A stretch of 64,000 nucleotides of DNA, from assembly GCA_002420115.1 (NCBI GenBank), contig DIHK01000047.1, positions 15,698-79,697 of the forward strand. Reading direction: 5' to 3'. Origin of the DNA: Nitrospira sp. UBA5698 (GTDB taxonomy: Bacteria; Nitrospirota; Nitrospiria; Nitrospirales; Nitrospiraceae). The notes below the pieces were generated by a model. It ran no database searches. It was not told where the DNA came from and saw nothing but the letters and a program-made list of their open reading frames with translations. Shown here in pieces: positions 1 to 9,676 of this stretch. The translations under genes and the position numbers were made by a program. Each line of letters begins with the position of its first letter. The first letter of the stretch is position 1.

Positions 1-2577
1 CGTGTCGGAGATTTTTATGAGATGTTTTACGAAGACGCCGTAGAGGCGTCTCGACTTCTCTCCATTGCCTTGACGTCCCGAGACAAGAATAGTCCTCATC
101 CAATCCCATTGTGCGGCGTCCCGTATCATTCGGCGACCGGCTACATCGCAAAATTACTCGGTGCCGGACGATTGGTCGCCTTATGTGAGCAAGTGGAGGA
201 CCCCAAGTCCGCCAAGGGCCTTGTGAAGCGCGAGGTCGTCCGACTGTATACGCCCGGTACGTTGGTGGACACCGAGTTCCTGATCCCGGGAGAGCTCAAC
301 TGTCTGGCCGCCATCGCCGTTCTTCCCGATGCTGACTTTGGTGAACGGATCGGGCTTGCCAGCCTCGAGGTATCGACCGGGGAGTTCTGGTTGATGGAGT
401 TTCGAGGGTCACAGGCGGTGAGCCATGCTCTGAATGAACTGTCTCGACTGGATCCCCGGGAGCTGATCTTCCCGACGGGCCTTGATAGCCGGAGCGTGCA
501 ATGGATCCGACAGATCGCGGGGCCGCGCTTGTGTGAACGTCCGGCCGCTCCATTTGAACCACAACGTGCCACACAAATATTGACGAGCCATTTCCACTGC
601 AACTCGCTGGAGAGTCTGGGATGTCATGGTCTCCCAGCGGCCATCGGCGCAGCCGGCGCGGTACTGGACTATTTCCGTGAGACGCAGCCGACCGTCCCAC
701 TGGATCACATCCGCCGATTATCCATTCGTGGGAACAACGAGACCATGCATCTCGATGGGACGACCATTCGAAACCTGGAACTCCTGAAACCTTTGTCTGC
801 CAAGGAGCAGACGGATGCAACCGGCCCCTTAACGCTGTTGACCGTGTTGGACCACACGGTCACCGCAATGGGATGTCGGCTTTTGCGTCAGTGGTTGGTG
901 ATGCCTTTGTTGCGTTGTGAGCTCATCGAAGCGCGTCTTGATGCGGTCGAGGAACTTAAAGACAGCTTGTTTGTACGAACCTCCTTGCGCAGGGCATTGC
1001 GGGATGTCCAGGACATTGCACGCTTGGGCACGCGTATCACACTGGGCTTAGCAAATCCACGCGAATTGCTGGCGCTCAAGCAGTCTCTTTCGGCACTCCC
1101 TGAAATCTCCTCCCAACTGGCATTACTTCGCAGCCAACTGCTGGTTGAATCTTTTGAGACATGGGATCAGGCTGAGGATCTGTACGATCTGATAGAACGA
1201 GCGATCCGCCCTGATGCCCCCCTCTCCTTACGTGACGGGAATATCATCCAAGAAGGCTATGCCCCTGAGATCGATGAACTTCGAAAAGCCAGCAAGGAAG
1301 GGAAGGAATGGATTGCCGCGCTGGAAGGTCGTGAGCGCGAGCGCACCGGAATAGAGTCGTTGAAGGTTCGTTACAATCAGGTGTTCGGCTATTACATTGA
1401 AATCACCAAAGCCAACCTGGCCCGGGTTCCGCCGGACTACATTCGGAAGCAAACACTCGTCAATGCAGAGCGGTTTACAACGGCCGAGCTACAAGAACTC
1501 GAGGAGCAAGTGATCGGTGCCGATGTAAAACTCCTCGCCTCCGAACAAGAAGCCTTCACGGCGCTTCGCTCCCGGCTGGCAACAGAGACCCATCGGTTGG
1601 ATAGAATGGCGACAGTGTTGGCTCTGGTTGATGTCCTAGCCAGTTTGGCTGAAGCATCGGCCCTCTATCGCTATGCAAAGCCGACCGTGACGGATGGCGG
1701 TGGCATAACGATTAGAGAAGGCCGACATCCCGTCGTCGAACGACTCTGTCACGATTCGGTGTTTGTACCGAACGACACGACTCTTGATCTTGGAACCGAG
1801 CGGCTACTCATCATGACAGGCCCCAATATGGCGGGAAAGAGCACCTACCTTCGGCAGGTCGCTTTGATCGTGTTAATGGCTCAGGTAGGAAGCTTTGTCC
1901 CCGCAACAGAGGCTCACATCGGTTTGGCTGATCGTATTTTCACCAGAGTCGGTGCATCTGACAATCTGGCCGGAGGGCAAAGTACCTTCATGGTCGAAAT
2001 GGTGGAGACCGCGAATATTCTCCGGAATGCCACACAACGGAGCCTGCTCTTACTGGATGAAATCGGTCGCGGGACCAGCACCTACGATGGTCTCAGCCTT
2101 GCGTGGGCCATTGCGGAGTATATCCATGACTGTACCAAGCTGGGTGCCCGCACACTTTTTGCCACACACTATCACGAGATGACTCAACTGGAGTCTCAAC
2201 GTATCGGGATTAGGAACTATCGTGTGGCGGTCCAGGAATGCGATGGCGACATCGTCTTTCTGAGAAAGATCATCGCCGGGAAGGCGGATCGCAGTTATGG
2301 CATTCACGTGGCTAAATTGGCAGGCCTTCCGCAGGAGGTGGTTGGCCGAGCCCAAGCAGTCTTGTCACAACTTGAGCGACCTGAGGCGTCCCCTACCGTC
2401 TCCGCATCGGATCCGCCACGACAATCTGCGCAGACTCTTCCGCAGCCTCACCCGCTGATAGAAGAAGTGAAACAGATCGATCTGTTTTCCATCACGCCGC
2501 TCGATGCGCTCAATCGACTCGCCGAGCTGCAACGGATGGCGAGAACGGATCCGAACGAAAAATCAGGAAATCAATAA
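1..2577 (+). CDS. mutS: DNA mismatch repair ATPase MutS (5' truncated by window edge)
   Basis: MutS recognises mismatches and small loops as a dimer and uses ATP to recruit MutL. The frame is already open at base 1, where the N-terminal mismatch-binding motif RVGDFYEMFYEDA is read, so only a few dozen residues are missing and the ATG at 22 is not the true start. The connector, lever and clamp regions follow. The C-terminal ATPase has Walker A GPNMAGKST (visible residues about 607-615), the ST..ME motif, Walker B LLLDEIGRGTST and the TLFATHYHEM motif. A short proline-rich linker and a C-terminal helix (dimerisation or clamp contact) end the protein. No second mutS or mutL is seen nearby. Confidence 0.97.
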   Translation, partial: RVGDFYEMFYEDAVEASRLLSIALTSRDKNSPHPIPLCGVPYHSATGYIAKLLGAGRLVALCEQVEDPKSAKGLVKREVVRLYTPGTLVDTEFLIPGELNCLAAIAVLPDADFGERIGLASLEVSTGEFWLMEFRGSQAVSHALNELSRLDPRELIFPTGLDSRSVQWIRQIAGPRLCERPAAPFEPQRATQILTSHFHCNSLESLGCHGLPAAIGAAGAVLDYFRETQPTVPLDHIRRLSIRGNNETMHLDGTTIRNLELLKPLSAKEQTDATGPLTLLTVLDHTVTAMGCRLLRQWLVMPLLRCELIEARLDAVEELKDSLFVRTSLRRALRDVQDIARLGTRITLGLANPRELLALKQSLSALPEISSQLALLRSQLLVESFETWDQAEDLYDLIERAIRPDAPLSLRDGNIIQEGYAPEIDELRKASKEGKEWIAALEGRERERTGIESLKVRYNQVFGYYIEITKANLARVPPDYIRKQTLVNAERFTTAELQELEEQVIGADVKLLASEQEAFTALRSRLATETHRLDRMATVLALVDVLASLAEASALYRYAKPTVTDGGGITIREGRHPVVERLCHDSVFVPNDTTLDLGTERLLIMTGPNMAGKSTYLRQVALIVLMAQVGSFVPATEAHIGLADRIFTRVGASDNLAGGQSTFMVEMVETANILRNATQRSLLLLDEIGRGTSTYDGLSLAWAIAEYIHDCTKLGARTLFATHYHEMTQLESQRIGIRNYRVAVQECDGDIVFLRKIIAGKADRSYGIHVAKLAGLPQEVVGRAQAVLSQLERPEASPTVSASDPPRQSAQTLPQPHPLIEEVKQIDLFSITPLDALNRLAELQRMARTDPNEKSGNQ

Positions 2578-2797
2578 ATCCGCCGCCTCCACACCCTGAT
2601 TCTAGAGTGACCCTAAGAGATGCAGGCCGTAATGGGCTTTACCAGAGACTGTTGATCCTCTTTTACCCTTCCACTGCCCGTTTCCACCTACTGCGGCACT
2701 CTAACTCGCTACAGGACCTCTGCAGAAAACTCTCACAGTAATTTGAGCTATTATATTGTGCTGGGGACCACAAGCAGGGAGCCTATCTCTGAAATGA

Positions 2798-2831
2798 GAA
2801 GGGCGGCACTCCCGGAAGGAATGCCGCCCTC
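2798..2831 (-). terminator. Rho-independent-like terminator of the 3.5-4.1 kb operon
   Basis: GGGCGGCA (2801-2808) pairs perfectly with TGCCGCCC (2822-2829) around a 13-base loop. Read on the minus strand it is followed by a T-rich tail (TTCTCATTTC) and lies about 20 bases after the stop of the minus-strand gene ending at 2852. It may also stop readthrough from mutS. Confidence 0.7.
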
Positions 2832-2851
2832 AGCTATCCGATAACAAGTTA

Positions 2852-3517
2852 TCAGTTCGCGTGGTTATACGGGGCTGTGGAATGAATCAATCCTCCGACT
2901 GCTTTCCCACCCGGAAGCATCACATCGTATTGCATTCCTACATTGCTCCCATCCGGTGTCACCGGGGAACTACTAAGGGCGCCCATGGCTTTCGCGCAGC
3001 CTGAATCAAATTCGTTTTTCCCAGTGCACTCCTTGAGGCGAAGCGCGGAAATGCTCAGCGGCTTGCCCATTGTGCCGGATACTTCAGGAATCCTCTTCAC
3101 GGCAGAAATCACACGATGGTTCTGCTCTGTTTCTGTCGCGACAAACTCAATCAAATCCGTCGTGCTGCCGGGAGGAACTTCCTTTGCGGCAGCCGGTCCT
3201 GCATGGAGGCGACCCATTTTCTGCAGCTCTTGCCAAGCTGATTTTTCGGCATAAAACTTCAGTGTCTTACCCGGGTGAACTTTCTGCCAATACAAGCCAC
3301 TCTCTGCATTACCACCGAACACGGCCACGTTGATCCAGACCGCTTCATCGTACGGGTCTAGGACAATTACTCGCCCCTGGATCGTGGTGGGCTTGCTCAT
3401 ATCGCCCCATTCGAATCGCTCTTGAAATGACTCAATGGCCGAGGCGCTCGACGCCAGACCCGCTACGAGGGCAACGGCTGCCAGGATGGCTCCACCTTGC
3501 TTCTGAACCTTCATCAT
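2852..3517 (-). CDS. Secreted protein of unknown function, 221 aa
   Basis: I do not recognise a family. The N-terminus MMKVQKQGGAILAAVALVAG with a following SSASA is a Sec signal peptide, so the mature protein (from about residue 30) is periplasmic or secreted. It carries one clear feature, a pair of cysteines in ECTGKNEFDSGCAKA that could form a disulfide. The start is set at ATG 3517 because AAGGAGG (3523-3529) sits 5 bases ahead; an in-frame GTG at 3532 overlaps that site and is unlikely. The gene lies 39 bases after the neighbouring secreted-protein gene, and the two probably form one operon ending at the hairpin at 2798-2831. Confidence 0.75.
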   Translation of the reverse strand: MMKVQKQGGAILAAVALVAGLASSASAIESFQERFEWGDMSKPTTIQGRVIVLDPYDEAVWINVAVFGGNAESGLYWQKVHPGKTLKFYAEKSAWQELQKMGRLHAGPAAAKEVPPGSTTDLIEFVATETEQNHRVISAVKRIPEVSGTMGKPLSISALRLKECTGKNEFDSGCAKAMGALSSSPVTPDGSNVGMQYDVMLPGGKAVGGLIHSTAPYNHAN

Positions 3518-3556
3518 CGCGTCCTCCTTCACAACAACGTGCTGGACTAAGAGTGG

Positions 3557-4069
3557 CTAGTCTTTCAGTACTTTAAAGCCGGTGATGGTTCGGCCGTCGA
3601 GGGTGACCTCCATGGCGACCAATTCTTGCGAGGCCTTGATGATCTTATCCATCAGGGCCTTATCCTTCACGGCAAGCCGAACGGTCGTGGCTGCATGGTA
3701 CCAGCCGGAATAGGCCGAGTTTTTCTCGGTTCCCCCGACAAATCCCCATGCACAACAGGTAAAGAGAGGGTCCGGCGGTTTCACATCAAGCATGGTTGAG
3801 GATCGACCACCCGCGTCTCCGGATCCTTGCTCGCCGGAATTCCAGTACTGAATCCCGAATAACAGCTCTCCATCGGGGTTATCCGCCCACTGAGACCAGA
3901 CACGACCTTGCAGAGTCTTGACTGCAGCAGCCTTTAGTGGCTTCCCCCCAACGACGGCATCCGCAAGACCAAGGTGCTCAATGGCCCCAGCAGCGAATGA
4001 AAATTCGGCCGCTAGCAAGCCGAAACTGCTACATATGACGGCGGCAGCTAGAATGACAGCCCTTTTCAT
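3557..4069 (-). CDS. Secreted protein of unknown function, 170 aa
   Basis: This is the first gene of a two-gene operon of secreted proteins. MKRAVILAAAVICSSFGLLAA plus a further small-residue stretch is a signal peptide. The mature part has a Cys-Cys pair (FTCCAWGF) and a C-terminal VTLDGRTITGFKVL strand, but no recognisable enzyme motif. Start ATG 4069 is supported by AAGGAGG at 4078-4084 (8-base spacing). The upstream region holds a near-consensus FNR/CRP-type palindrome at 4119-4132 and a TATAAC -10-like box at 4108-4113, so expression may respond to oxygen or another CRP-family signal. Confidence 0.75.
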   Translation of the reverse strand: MKRAVILAAAVICSSFGLLAAEFSFAAGAIEHLGLADAVVGGKPLKAAAVKTLQGRVWSQWADNPDGELLFGIQYWNSGEQGSGDAGGRSSTMLDVKPPDPLFTCCAWGFVGGTEKNSAYSGWYHAATTVRLAVKDKALMDKIIKASQELVAMEVTLDGRTITGFKVLKD

Positions 4070-4118
4070 ACCTCGTCCCTCCTTCATCAGATTGATTGCC
4101 ATTAACCGTTATAATTTG

Positions 4119-4132
4119 TTGATCACATTCAA
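4119..4132 (-). promoter_or_regulatory. FNR/CRP-family-like binding site
   Basis: The sequence reads TTGATCACATTCAA on the plus strand, matching the FNR consensus TTGAT-N4-ATCAA at 9 of 10 defined positions. It is centred 56 bases upstream of the start at 4069. A TATAAC box at 4108-4113 (minus) would place the site over the -35 region, which would suit repression better than activation. Assignment to FNR rather than another CRP-family protein is inference. Confidence 0.4.
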
Positions 4133-4341
4133 TAAATCATTGTTGGTGTCGCAACTGACTTCCTAGCGACCCACTCGCACCTTCGATCACTTCCGAATCA
4201 AATCATGACTCACAAACGAGCATAATTGAGCTGGAACGGTACTGAAACTGAGCTGTCCTGTCAAGGGCATGTTTCCCCACATGCAGCGTCGGATTTGAAA
4301 GTACTACGAAGAGCTATTGGAAAACAATAGCTTGCATGGTT

Positions 4342-5643
4342 TTATGCTCTGGCATTTCCTCGCGATGAGGTCATCGACAGAGGGAACCGTTTCCTTAATC
4401 CCTCGATCTGCCGGGATGAAAGCGGTCCCAAACCTGTCATGGCCATATTCTCAGTCGTAAACAGGCTACGTGTCACTCGGCTGACCTGTTGTTCCGTCAC
4501 AGCATCAATGTCTGAGATCATTTCCTCCAAGGAGGTGTGAGTGCCGGCGATGAGTTCATCCTTTGCAAGTTTGTTCATACGGCTATGCGAACTCTCCAGG
4601 CTCAACATCAGACCGCCTTTCATCTGTTCCTTGGTCCGTTTGAGTTCTTCACTGGTCATTCCACGTCCGGCCATTTTCTGAATCTCTCGATGAATCAGGT
4701 CCAGAACACGCGCAACCTCTCCGGCTCTGGTTCCGGCATACACGGTGACGGTACCGGTATCAGAATAACCCGATAAAAATGAATAAATCGAATACGATAA
4801 CCCACGCTTCTCTCTGATCTCTTGGAAGAGTCTCGAACTGACACTCCCTCCTAAGACGCTGTTGATTGCATAAATCACGTATCGGTCCTTATGACCGGCC
4901 GCGATCCCTTGAAGTCCCACGCAGAGATGGACCTGCTCCAAGGATTTGTGCTTCAGGGTCACACCGCCATGCAGTTCAGCCGGCCAACGGGTTCCCGAAT
5001 CGGTGGCTTTCGACACCTGATAGCGTCCAAAGAGCCGAGTCATCATTTTCTCGAGCTTTGGTTGATCGAAGTTCCCGGCAACAGCAACGACGATGCCTTC
5101 GGGGCGATAATGCCGATCCATGTACTCGAGAAGATCCTGACGACGAATGTGAAGGATCGTGGATGCCTTCCCAAGGATCGGACGACTCAACGGATGTGTG
5201 CCCATTACCAACTTGGCGTGTAACTCTTGAATGAGATCTTCGGGATCATCTTGCACCATGCGAATTTCTTCGAGCACGACCTGTTTCTCTTTTTCAATTT
5301 CCTTCTGGTGGAGGCGAGAATGCAAGAAGAGGTCCGAGAGCAGGTCCAAGGCCTGAGGGAGATGCTGATCAAGAACTTTGACGTAGAAGGTCGTCGTCTC
5401 CCGCGTGGTAAACGCATTCATTTCACCGCCGAGTGCGTCAATTTCACGGGAGATGTCCGTCGCGGACCGTGAGGCCGTTCCCTTGAACAGCATATGCTCG
5501 ATAAAGTGAGAATAGCCGGCTTCTTCGGGACGCTCGTCCCGAGAGCCGGCATTCACCCAGAGACCTATGGTGACGGACTTGACGGTCGGGATTTGCTCCG
5601 TAACCAAGCGAATCCCGTTGTCGAGGATGACCTTGCGGTACAA
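4342..5643 (-). CDS. M16 family zinc metallopeptidase
   Basis: This is a 433-residue single-unit M16 peptidase of the processing-peptidase/YmxG type. The inverted zinc motif HFIEH is at residues 46-50 (ligands H46 and H50, catalytic E49), with the downstream VVLEEIRM glutamate region and the C-terminal R/Y domain (SSRLFQEIREKRGLSYSI). No signal peptide is seen, so it is likely cytosolic. It follows pnp by 3 bases, as in many bacteria where an M16 gene is the tail of the rpsO-pnp operon. The start codon is TTG at 5643; no better in-frame start precedes the conserved MYRKVILDNG opening. Confidence 0.93.
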   Translation of the reverse strand: MYRKVILDNGIRLVTEQIPTVKSVTIGLWVNAGSRDERPEEAGYSHFIEHMLFKGTASRSATDISREIDALGGEMNAFTTRETTTFYVKVLDQHLPQALDLLSDLFLHSRLHQKEIEKEKQVVLEEIRMVQDDPEDLIQELHAKLVMGTHPLSRPILGKASTILHIRRQDLLEYMDRHYRPEGIVVAVAGNFDQPKLEKMMTRLFGRYQVSKATDSGTRWPAELHGGVTLKHKSLEQVHLCVGLQGIAAGHKDRYVIYAINSVLGGSVSSRLFQEIREKRGLSYSIYSFLSGYSDTGTVTVYAGTRAGEVARVLDLIHREIQKMAGRGMTSEELKRTKEQMKGGLMLSLESSHSRMNKLAKDELIAGTHTSLEEMISDIDAVTEQQVSRVTRSLFTTENMAMTGLGPLSSRQIEGLRKRFPLSMTSSRGNARA

Positions 5644-5646
5644 GTG

Positions 5647-7764
5647 TTAACCACCCGCTGGATCTGGTGCACCGCTGGTGGTCGGTGCCGGCATCGTTTC
5701 TTTTCGACTAAGACGGATTTTCCCCTGCTTATCGATTTCAAGCACTTTGACCAGAATTTGGTCCCCTTCGACCACTTCATCTGAAACCGACTTCACACGA
5801 TGATGGGCGAGTTGAGAGATATGCACGAGTCCATCCGTGCCCGGCAAGACTTCGACGAAGGCGCCGAAGTCCATGATCTTTCTCACCGTCCCGGAATACA
5901 CCTTCCCGACTTCAACTTCCTCGGTCAGACGGTTGATGATGTCCTTGGCTTTCTGCAGCGATTCTCCGTCCGATGATGCGATCGTGACAATGCCGCTGTC
6001 TTCAACACTGATCTTGACGCCACAATCGGCTTGAATCCCACGAATCGTCTTCCCCCCCTGCCCGATGATATCCCGTATTTTGTCCTGTTTGACCTTCATC
6101 GTGTGGATACGAGGTGCGAAGGGCGAGAGGTCCGTGCGTGGTCCCTGGAGCGCGTTCGACATACGGCTCAGAATGTGGAGGCGCCCCGATCGAGCTTGTT
6201 CCAACGCCTGCTGCATTAAGGCAGTGGTAATCCCGCCGATCTTGATGTCCATTTGTAACGCCGTCACCCCGTTCTTCGTCCCGCACACTTTGAAATCCAT
6301 ATCACCCAAGTGATCTTCAAGACCGAGAATGTCGGACAAGATGATGACATCGTTTCCTTCCTTAATGAGCCCCATCGCAATTCCGGCGACCGGTTCCTTG
6401 ATCGGAACACCTGCGTCCATCATTGCCAATGTTCCCCCACAAACCGTGGCCATCGAGGAAGACCCATTGGATTCGAGAATCTCGGACACAATGCGCAGGG
6501 TGTACGGGAACACATCCTTCGTGGGGATGACAGGCTTCAACGCCCGTTCCGCCAATGCACCGTGGCCGACCTCACGTCTGCCGGGTGAGCGAAGCGGTCT
6601 CGCTTCTCCGACACTGAAAGGAGGAAAATTGTAATGCAACATGAATGTACGGGTATACTCGCCTTCCAACGCATCAATCCGCTGCTCATCGTCCGTCGTT
6701 CCGAGCGTCACAACGGCCAAGCTTTGGGTTTCTCCGCGAGTAAAGATGGCTGAACCATGTGCGCGCGGCAAGGCGCCGACTTCACAGGTGATCGGCCGGA
6801 TATCGGATGGCCCGCGCCCGTCCGCCCGTGACTGCTTCTCCAAAATCATTTTCCGGACTTCCGTGTATTCCAGCTGATGAAAGACTATTTTGACATGCCG
6901 CTCGCGTGACGCGTCTTCCGGTTTCTGGAGCTTCTGAATGGTCTCTGCCAGGATCTGATCCAATCGCTCCTGCCGTGCACTCTTGTTGGAAATCATGATG
7001 GCATCACGAATCGGCTGAGCCACCAGCGACTTAATCTCCGCCTGCAGCGCGGCATCGATCGACTCCTGTACGACCTCTCGCTTGACGCGCCCGACCTTCT
7101 TCGCTAATTCATCGATCTTCCGAACAATCTTTTTGATTTCATTGTGCGCCAATTCCAGTGCCTGCAGCATGGTTTGTTCCGAAAGCTCATTGGCACCCGC
7201 CTCCACCATCATGACCGCATCGGCCGTCCCGGCCACCACAAGATGGAGGTCGCTTTGTTCCATCGCTTCGAGATCGGGATTGACGACGAGCTGCCCGTTA
7301 ATACAGCCGATCTTGACTCCGGCGACGGGTCCGTTGAATGGAATATTGGACACGGCCAGGGCAGCCGAGGCAGCGGTAATGCCGATGACGTCGGACGAAC
7401 CCGTCTTGTCTGCGGAGAGAACCGAGGTAATGACCTGGGTTTCGAAATAGAACCCTTCGGGGAAGAGCGGACGGAGAGGACGATCGATCAATCGGCTGGT
7501 CAAGACCTCTTTCTCTGCCGGTCGACCTTCGCGTTTAAAATAGCCTCCTGGAATCTTGCCGGCCGCATAGGCTTTTTCTTGGTAGTCGACCGTCAACGGA
7601 AGGAAGTCGATCCCGGGCTTTGCCGTTTGCGCCGAAACAGCGGTGGCCAGAACGACCGTATCACCGTATGAGGCCCAAATCGAACCATCGGCTTGTTTCG
7701 CGACGCGACCGGTTTCAAGCCGAAGCGTACGACCGGCAACTTCTACCTCTACAACATGTATCAT
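5647..7764 (-). CDS. pnp: Polyribonucleotide nucleotidyltransferase (PNPase)
   Basis: This is a phosphorolytic 3'-to-5' exoribonuclease that also adds tails, and part of RNA decay. The 705 residues show the full layout: first RNase PH domain, an all-helical linker, a second RNase PH domain (TRGETQSLAVVTLGT, HYNFPPFSVGE, LEDHLGDMDFKV), a KH domain with GXXG in DIIGQGGKTI (about 566-571) and an S1 domain (about 618-690) ending in KIRLSRKE. It lies downstream of rpsO after a 219-base spacer and just before the M16 peptidase gene, the common rpsO-pnp arrangement. Confidence 0.98.
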   Translation of the reverse strand: MIHVVEVEVAGRTLRLETGRVAKQADGSIWASYGDTVVLATAVSAQTAKPGIDFLPLTVDYQEKAYAAGKIPGGYFKREGRPAEKEVLTSRLIDRPLRPLFPEGFYFETQVITSVLSADKTGSSDVIGITAASAALAVSNIPFNGPVAGVKIGCINGQLVVNPDLEAMEQSDLHLVVAGTADAVMMVEAGANELSEQTMLQALELAHNEIKKIVRKIDELAKKVGRVKREVVQESIDAALQAEIKSLVAQPIRDAIMISNKSARQERLDQILAETIQKLQKPEDASRERHVKIVFHQLEYTEVRKMILEKQSRADGRGPSDIRPITCEVGALPRAHGSAIFTRGETQSLAVVTLGTTDDEQRIDALEGEYTRTFMLHYNFPPFSVGEARPLRSPGRREVGHGALAERALKPVIPTKDVFPYTLRIVSEILESNGSSSMATVCGGTLAMMDAGVPIKEPVAGIAMGLIKEGNDVIILSDILGLEDHLGDMDFKVCGTKNGVTALQMDIKIGGITTALMQQALEQARSGRLHILSRMSNALQGPRTDLSPFAPRIHTMKVKQDKIRDIIGQGGKTIRGIQADCGVKISVEDSGIVTIASSDGESLQKAKDIINRLTEEVEVGKVYSGTVRKIMDFGAFVEVLPGTDGLVHISQLAHHRVKSVSDEVVEGDQILVKVLEIDKQGKIRLSRKETMPAPTTSGAPDPAGG

Positions 7765-7954
7765 CTATGGTCTCCTCTGGTTAGGTCCACAGATGCCCAC
7801 TGAGATGCGCTCTGGTCGACGCGCCTCGCCGCTCAGCCGAGCACGCGAATGGGCAATGCGTCTGCGATCCATTGCCGGACGATTTCCCCGGACAGTGGAG
7901 GAACAGGGCGCATGTCGGTGTTCATCTGTGGGACATGCGAGTCATGCGTTGGCG

Positions 7955-7983
7955 CCGGTCCACGCCGTTCTTGGAACGACCGG
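7955..7983 (-). other. Hairpin directly after rpsO, in the rpsO-pnp spacer
   Basis: CCGGT (7955-7959) pairs with ACCGG (7979-7983), and inside it CGTTC (7966-7970) pairs with GAACG (7974-7978). The structure begins at the rpsO stop codon and has no T-run on the minus strand. It is therefore more likely an RNA processing or stability element between rpsO and pnp than a full terminator. In E. coli this spacer is cut by RNase E and RNase III; that role here is inference. Confidence 0.4.
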
Positions 7984-8253
7984 TTACTTGCGTATACCGA
8001 GACGATCGATAATGGCCCGGTAACGAGCCTCATCCACTCCGCGAAGATAGTCCAATAGCCGACGACGCCGTCCGACCAATTGCAACAACCCACGCCGCGA
8101 GTGATGATCCTTCTTGTGGGTCTTGAAATGCTCGGTCAGATAGGTGATGCGATTCGTCAAGACCGCTATTTGGACTTCGGGAGAGCCGGAGTCTTTTTCG
8201 TGCTGCTGATATTGCTGAATCAGTGTTGCCTTTGCTTCCTTCAATAACGCCAT
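7984..8253 (-). CDS. rpsO: 30S ribosomal protein S15
   Basis: S15 is a primary 16S rRNA-binding protein that helps assemble the platform of the small subunit. The 89-residue length is exactly usual, and the conserved core (GSPEVQIAVLTNRI, HFKTHKKDHHSRRGLL, RRRLLDYL) is intact. It sits 16 bases after truB and before pnp in the nusA-infB operon. Confidence 0.99.
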   Translation of the reverse strand: MALLKEAKATLIQQYQQHEKDSGSPEVQIAVLTNRITYLTEHFKTHKKDHHSRRGLLQLVGRRRRLLDYLRGVDEARYRAIIDRLGIRK

Positions 8254-8269
8254 AACTACTCCTTCTCCA

Positions 8270-9220
8270 TTAATGACTCGAGAGACTCAATACTTTACGT
8301 ACCTTAATTGATCCCAGACCGGTCTGATCATGAATTCCGATTGCCAACAGTCGCCCAGCCTCATCCTTCAGGCGTACGTTGCCCGTCCCCAGGGAAGTGA
8401 GAGACTGCCCGTTTCCCACCGGGGACACGGGTGTCCCGTGCAAAACCCGTTCGGCCTGCTCGCCGTTGACCACCACCGCAGGAAGCTCGAAGAGGAGCTC
8501 GTCCAGCGAAAGAAAGTGCGGTGCGAGAGTTCTCTCCTTAAGGTGAGAGGCAACTTGCTCGACCGTTAATGCACGTTCGATCGACAGCGGCCCTACACGG
8601 CGCCGTTCCAGCGCCGACAGGTGTCCCCCGACACCTAAGGCCTGACCAATATCGGCACAGAGCGTGCGCACATACGTGCCTTTTGAACAGACAACGCGCA
8701 ACGTGGCATTCTGGCCGTCAAAGGACATGAGTTCCAGCGCATGAATCACGATAGAACGTTCAGCCCGATCAATCGTCTTGCCGGCCCTGGCGGCCTTGTA
8801 GAGTCGTTGTCCGCCCACCTTCACCGCTGAATACATCGGCGGCAGTTGACGTTGGATGCCCCGGAATCCGGTGAGCACCGCCTGAAGATCGCCTTCCGTG
8901 ATTCCACGTGGGTCACTCCTGGCCAACAGCCGACCGGTTACATCCTGCGTATCCGTCGTCTCTCCAAGCCGCAACTGAGCTCGGTACTCCTTATCCCAAT
9001 CAACCAGGTATTCAGCAATTCTTGTGGCTCGCCCCACTAGAATCGGCAAAACGCCTGTGGCACTGGGATCTAATGTTCCGGCATGCCCGACTTTGCTTTC
9101 TTTCAGCAGGGCCCGAACCTTTGCAACGACATCGTGCGACGTCCATCCGGCTTCTTTGTGAACAACAAGAACGCCCTCTTGGGACACCCTCTGATCAAGC
9201 ATCGTGGTGACACTGGTCAT
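8270..9220 (-). CDS. truB: tRNA pseudouridine(55) synthase
   Basis: TruB makes the universal pseudouridine 55 in the T-loop of tRNAs. The catalytic motif GHAGTLDPSATGVL places the nucleophile at Asp51, and the KxxGWTSHDVV and CSKGTYVRTLCADIG motifs follow as expected. A C-terminal PUA-like region (VVVNGEQAERVLHG) is present. The gene begins 4 bases after the rbfA stop, so translation is probably coupled. An internal ATG seven codons in (MLDQRVSQEG) is a possible alternative start. Confidence 0.97.
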   Translation of the reverse strand: MTSVTTMLDQRVSQEGVLVVHKEAGWTSHDVVAKVRALLKESKVGHAGTLDPSATGVLPILVGRATRIAEYLVDWDKEYRAQLRLGETTDTQDVTGRLLARSDPRGITEGDLQAVLTGFRGIQRQLPPMYSAVKVGGQRLYKAARAGKTIDRAERSIVIHALELMSFDGQNATLRVVCSKGTYVRTLCADIGQALGVGGHLSALERRRVGPLSIERALTVEQVASHLKERTLAPHFLSLDELLFELPAVVVNGEQAERVLHGTPVSPVGNGQSLTSLGTGNVRLKDEAGRLLAIGIHDQTGLGSIKVRKVLSLSSH

Positions 9221-9224
9221 CGCG

Positions 9225-9635
9225 TCAAGACCCTGAAATACTGGATCCCTCAGTGGAGTCTTCCGGGAGTTGCCGTTCTCCGTCGGTACTGTGCAATCCC
9301 GCCAACAACTGGTCGATCCGATTACCCCGTATGCCGCTCACATCCTTCTTGAAGATCACGTCCGGGAGGTAACGGAGCGACAGACGCCGTCCTAACTCAG
9401 CCCGTACGAACCCACTCGCCTTTGATAGCCCTGTAAAGACTTCGCGCTCAGCCGCGTCCCGCTCCATAGTCGTGACGAAGACATAGGCAATACGCAAATC
9501 CCCCGTGAGTTCGACATCGGTCACCGTGACGCCATGCACCCGAGGATCTTTAATTTTTCGCATGAGAATATCGGCCACTTCCATGCGAATCTGATCGGCA
9601 ACTCGATCAGCCCGTTTGTAGGTTGCCTTAGACAT
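9225..9635 (-). CDS. rbfA: 30S ribosome-binding factor A
   Basis: RbfA is a KH-fold factor for late 16S maturation and cold adaptation. The 136 residues contain the typical opening (RADRVADQIRMEVADIL), the DPRVHGVTVTDVELT segment, and RLSLRYLPDVIFKKD near the end. It sits between the DUF503 gene and truB, the standard order in this operon. Confidence 0.96.
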   Translation of the reverse strand: MSKATYKRADRVADQIRMEVADILMRKIKDPRVHGVTVTDVELTGDLRIAYVFVTTMERDAAEREVFTGLSKASGFVRAELGRRLSLRYLPDVIFKKDVSGIRGNRIDQLLAGLHSTDGERQLPEDSTEGSSISGS

Positions 9636-9676
9636 TGTAAAATGACGGTCCTCAGCAGCGACTACATGGACCGAAT

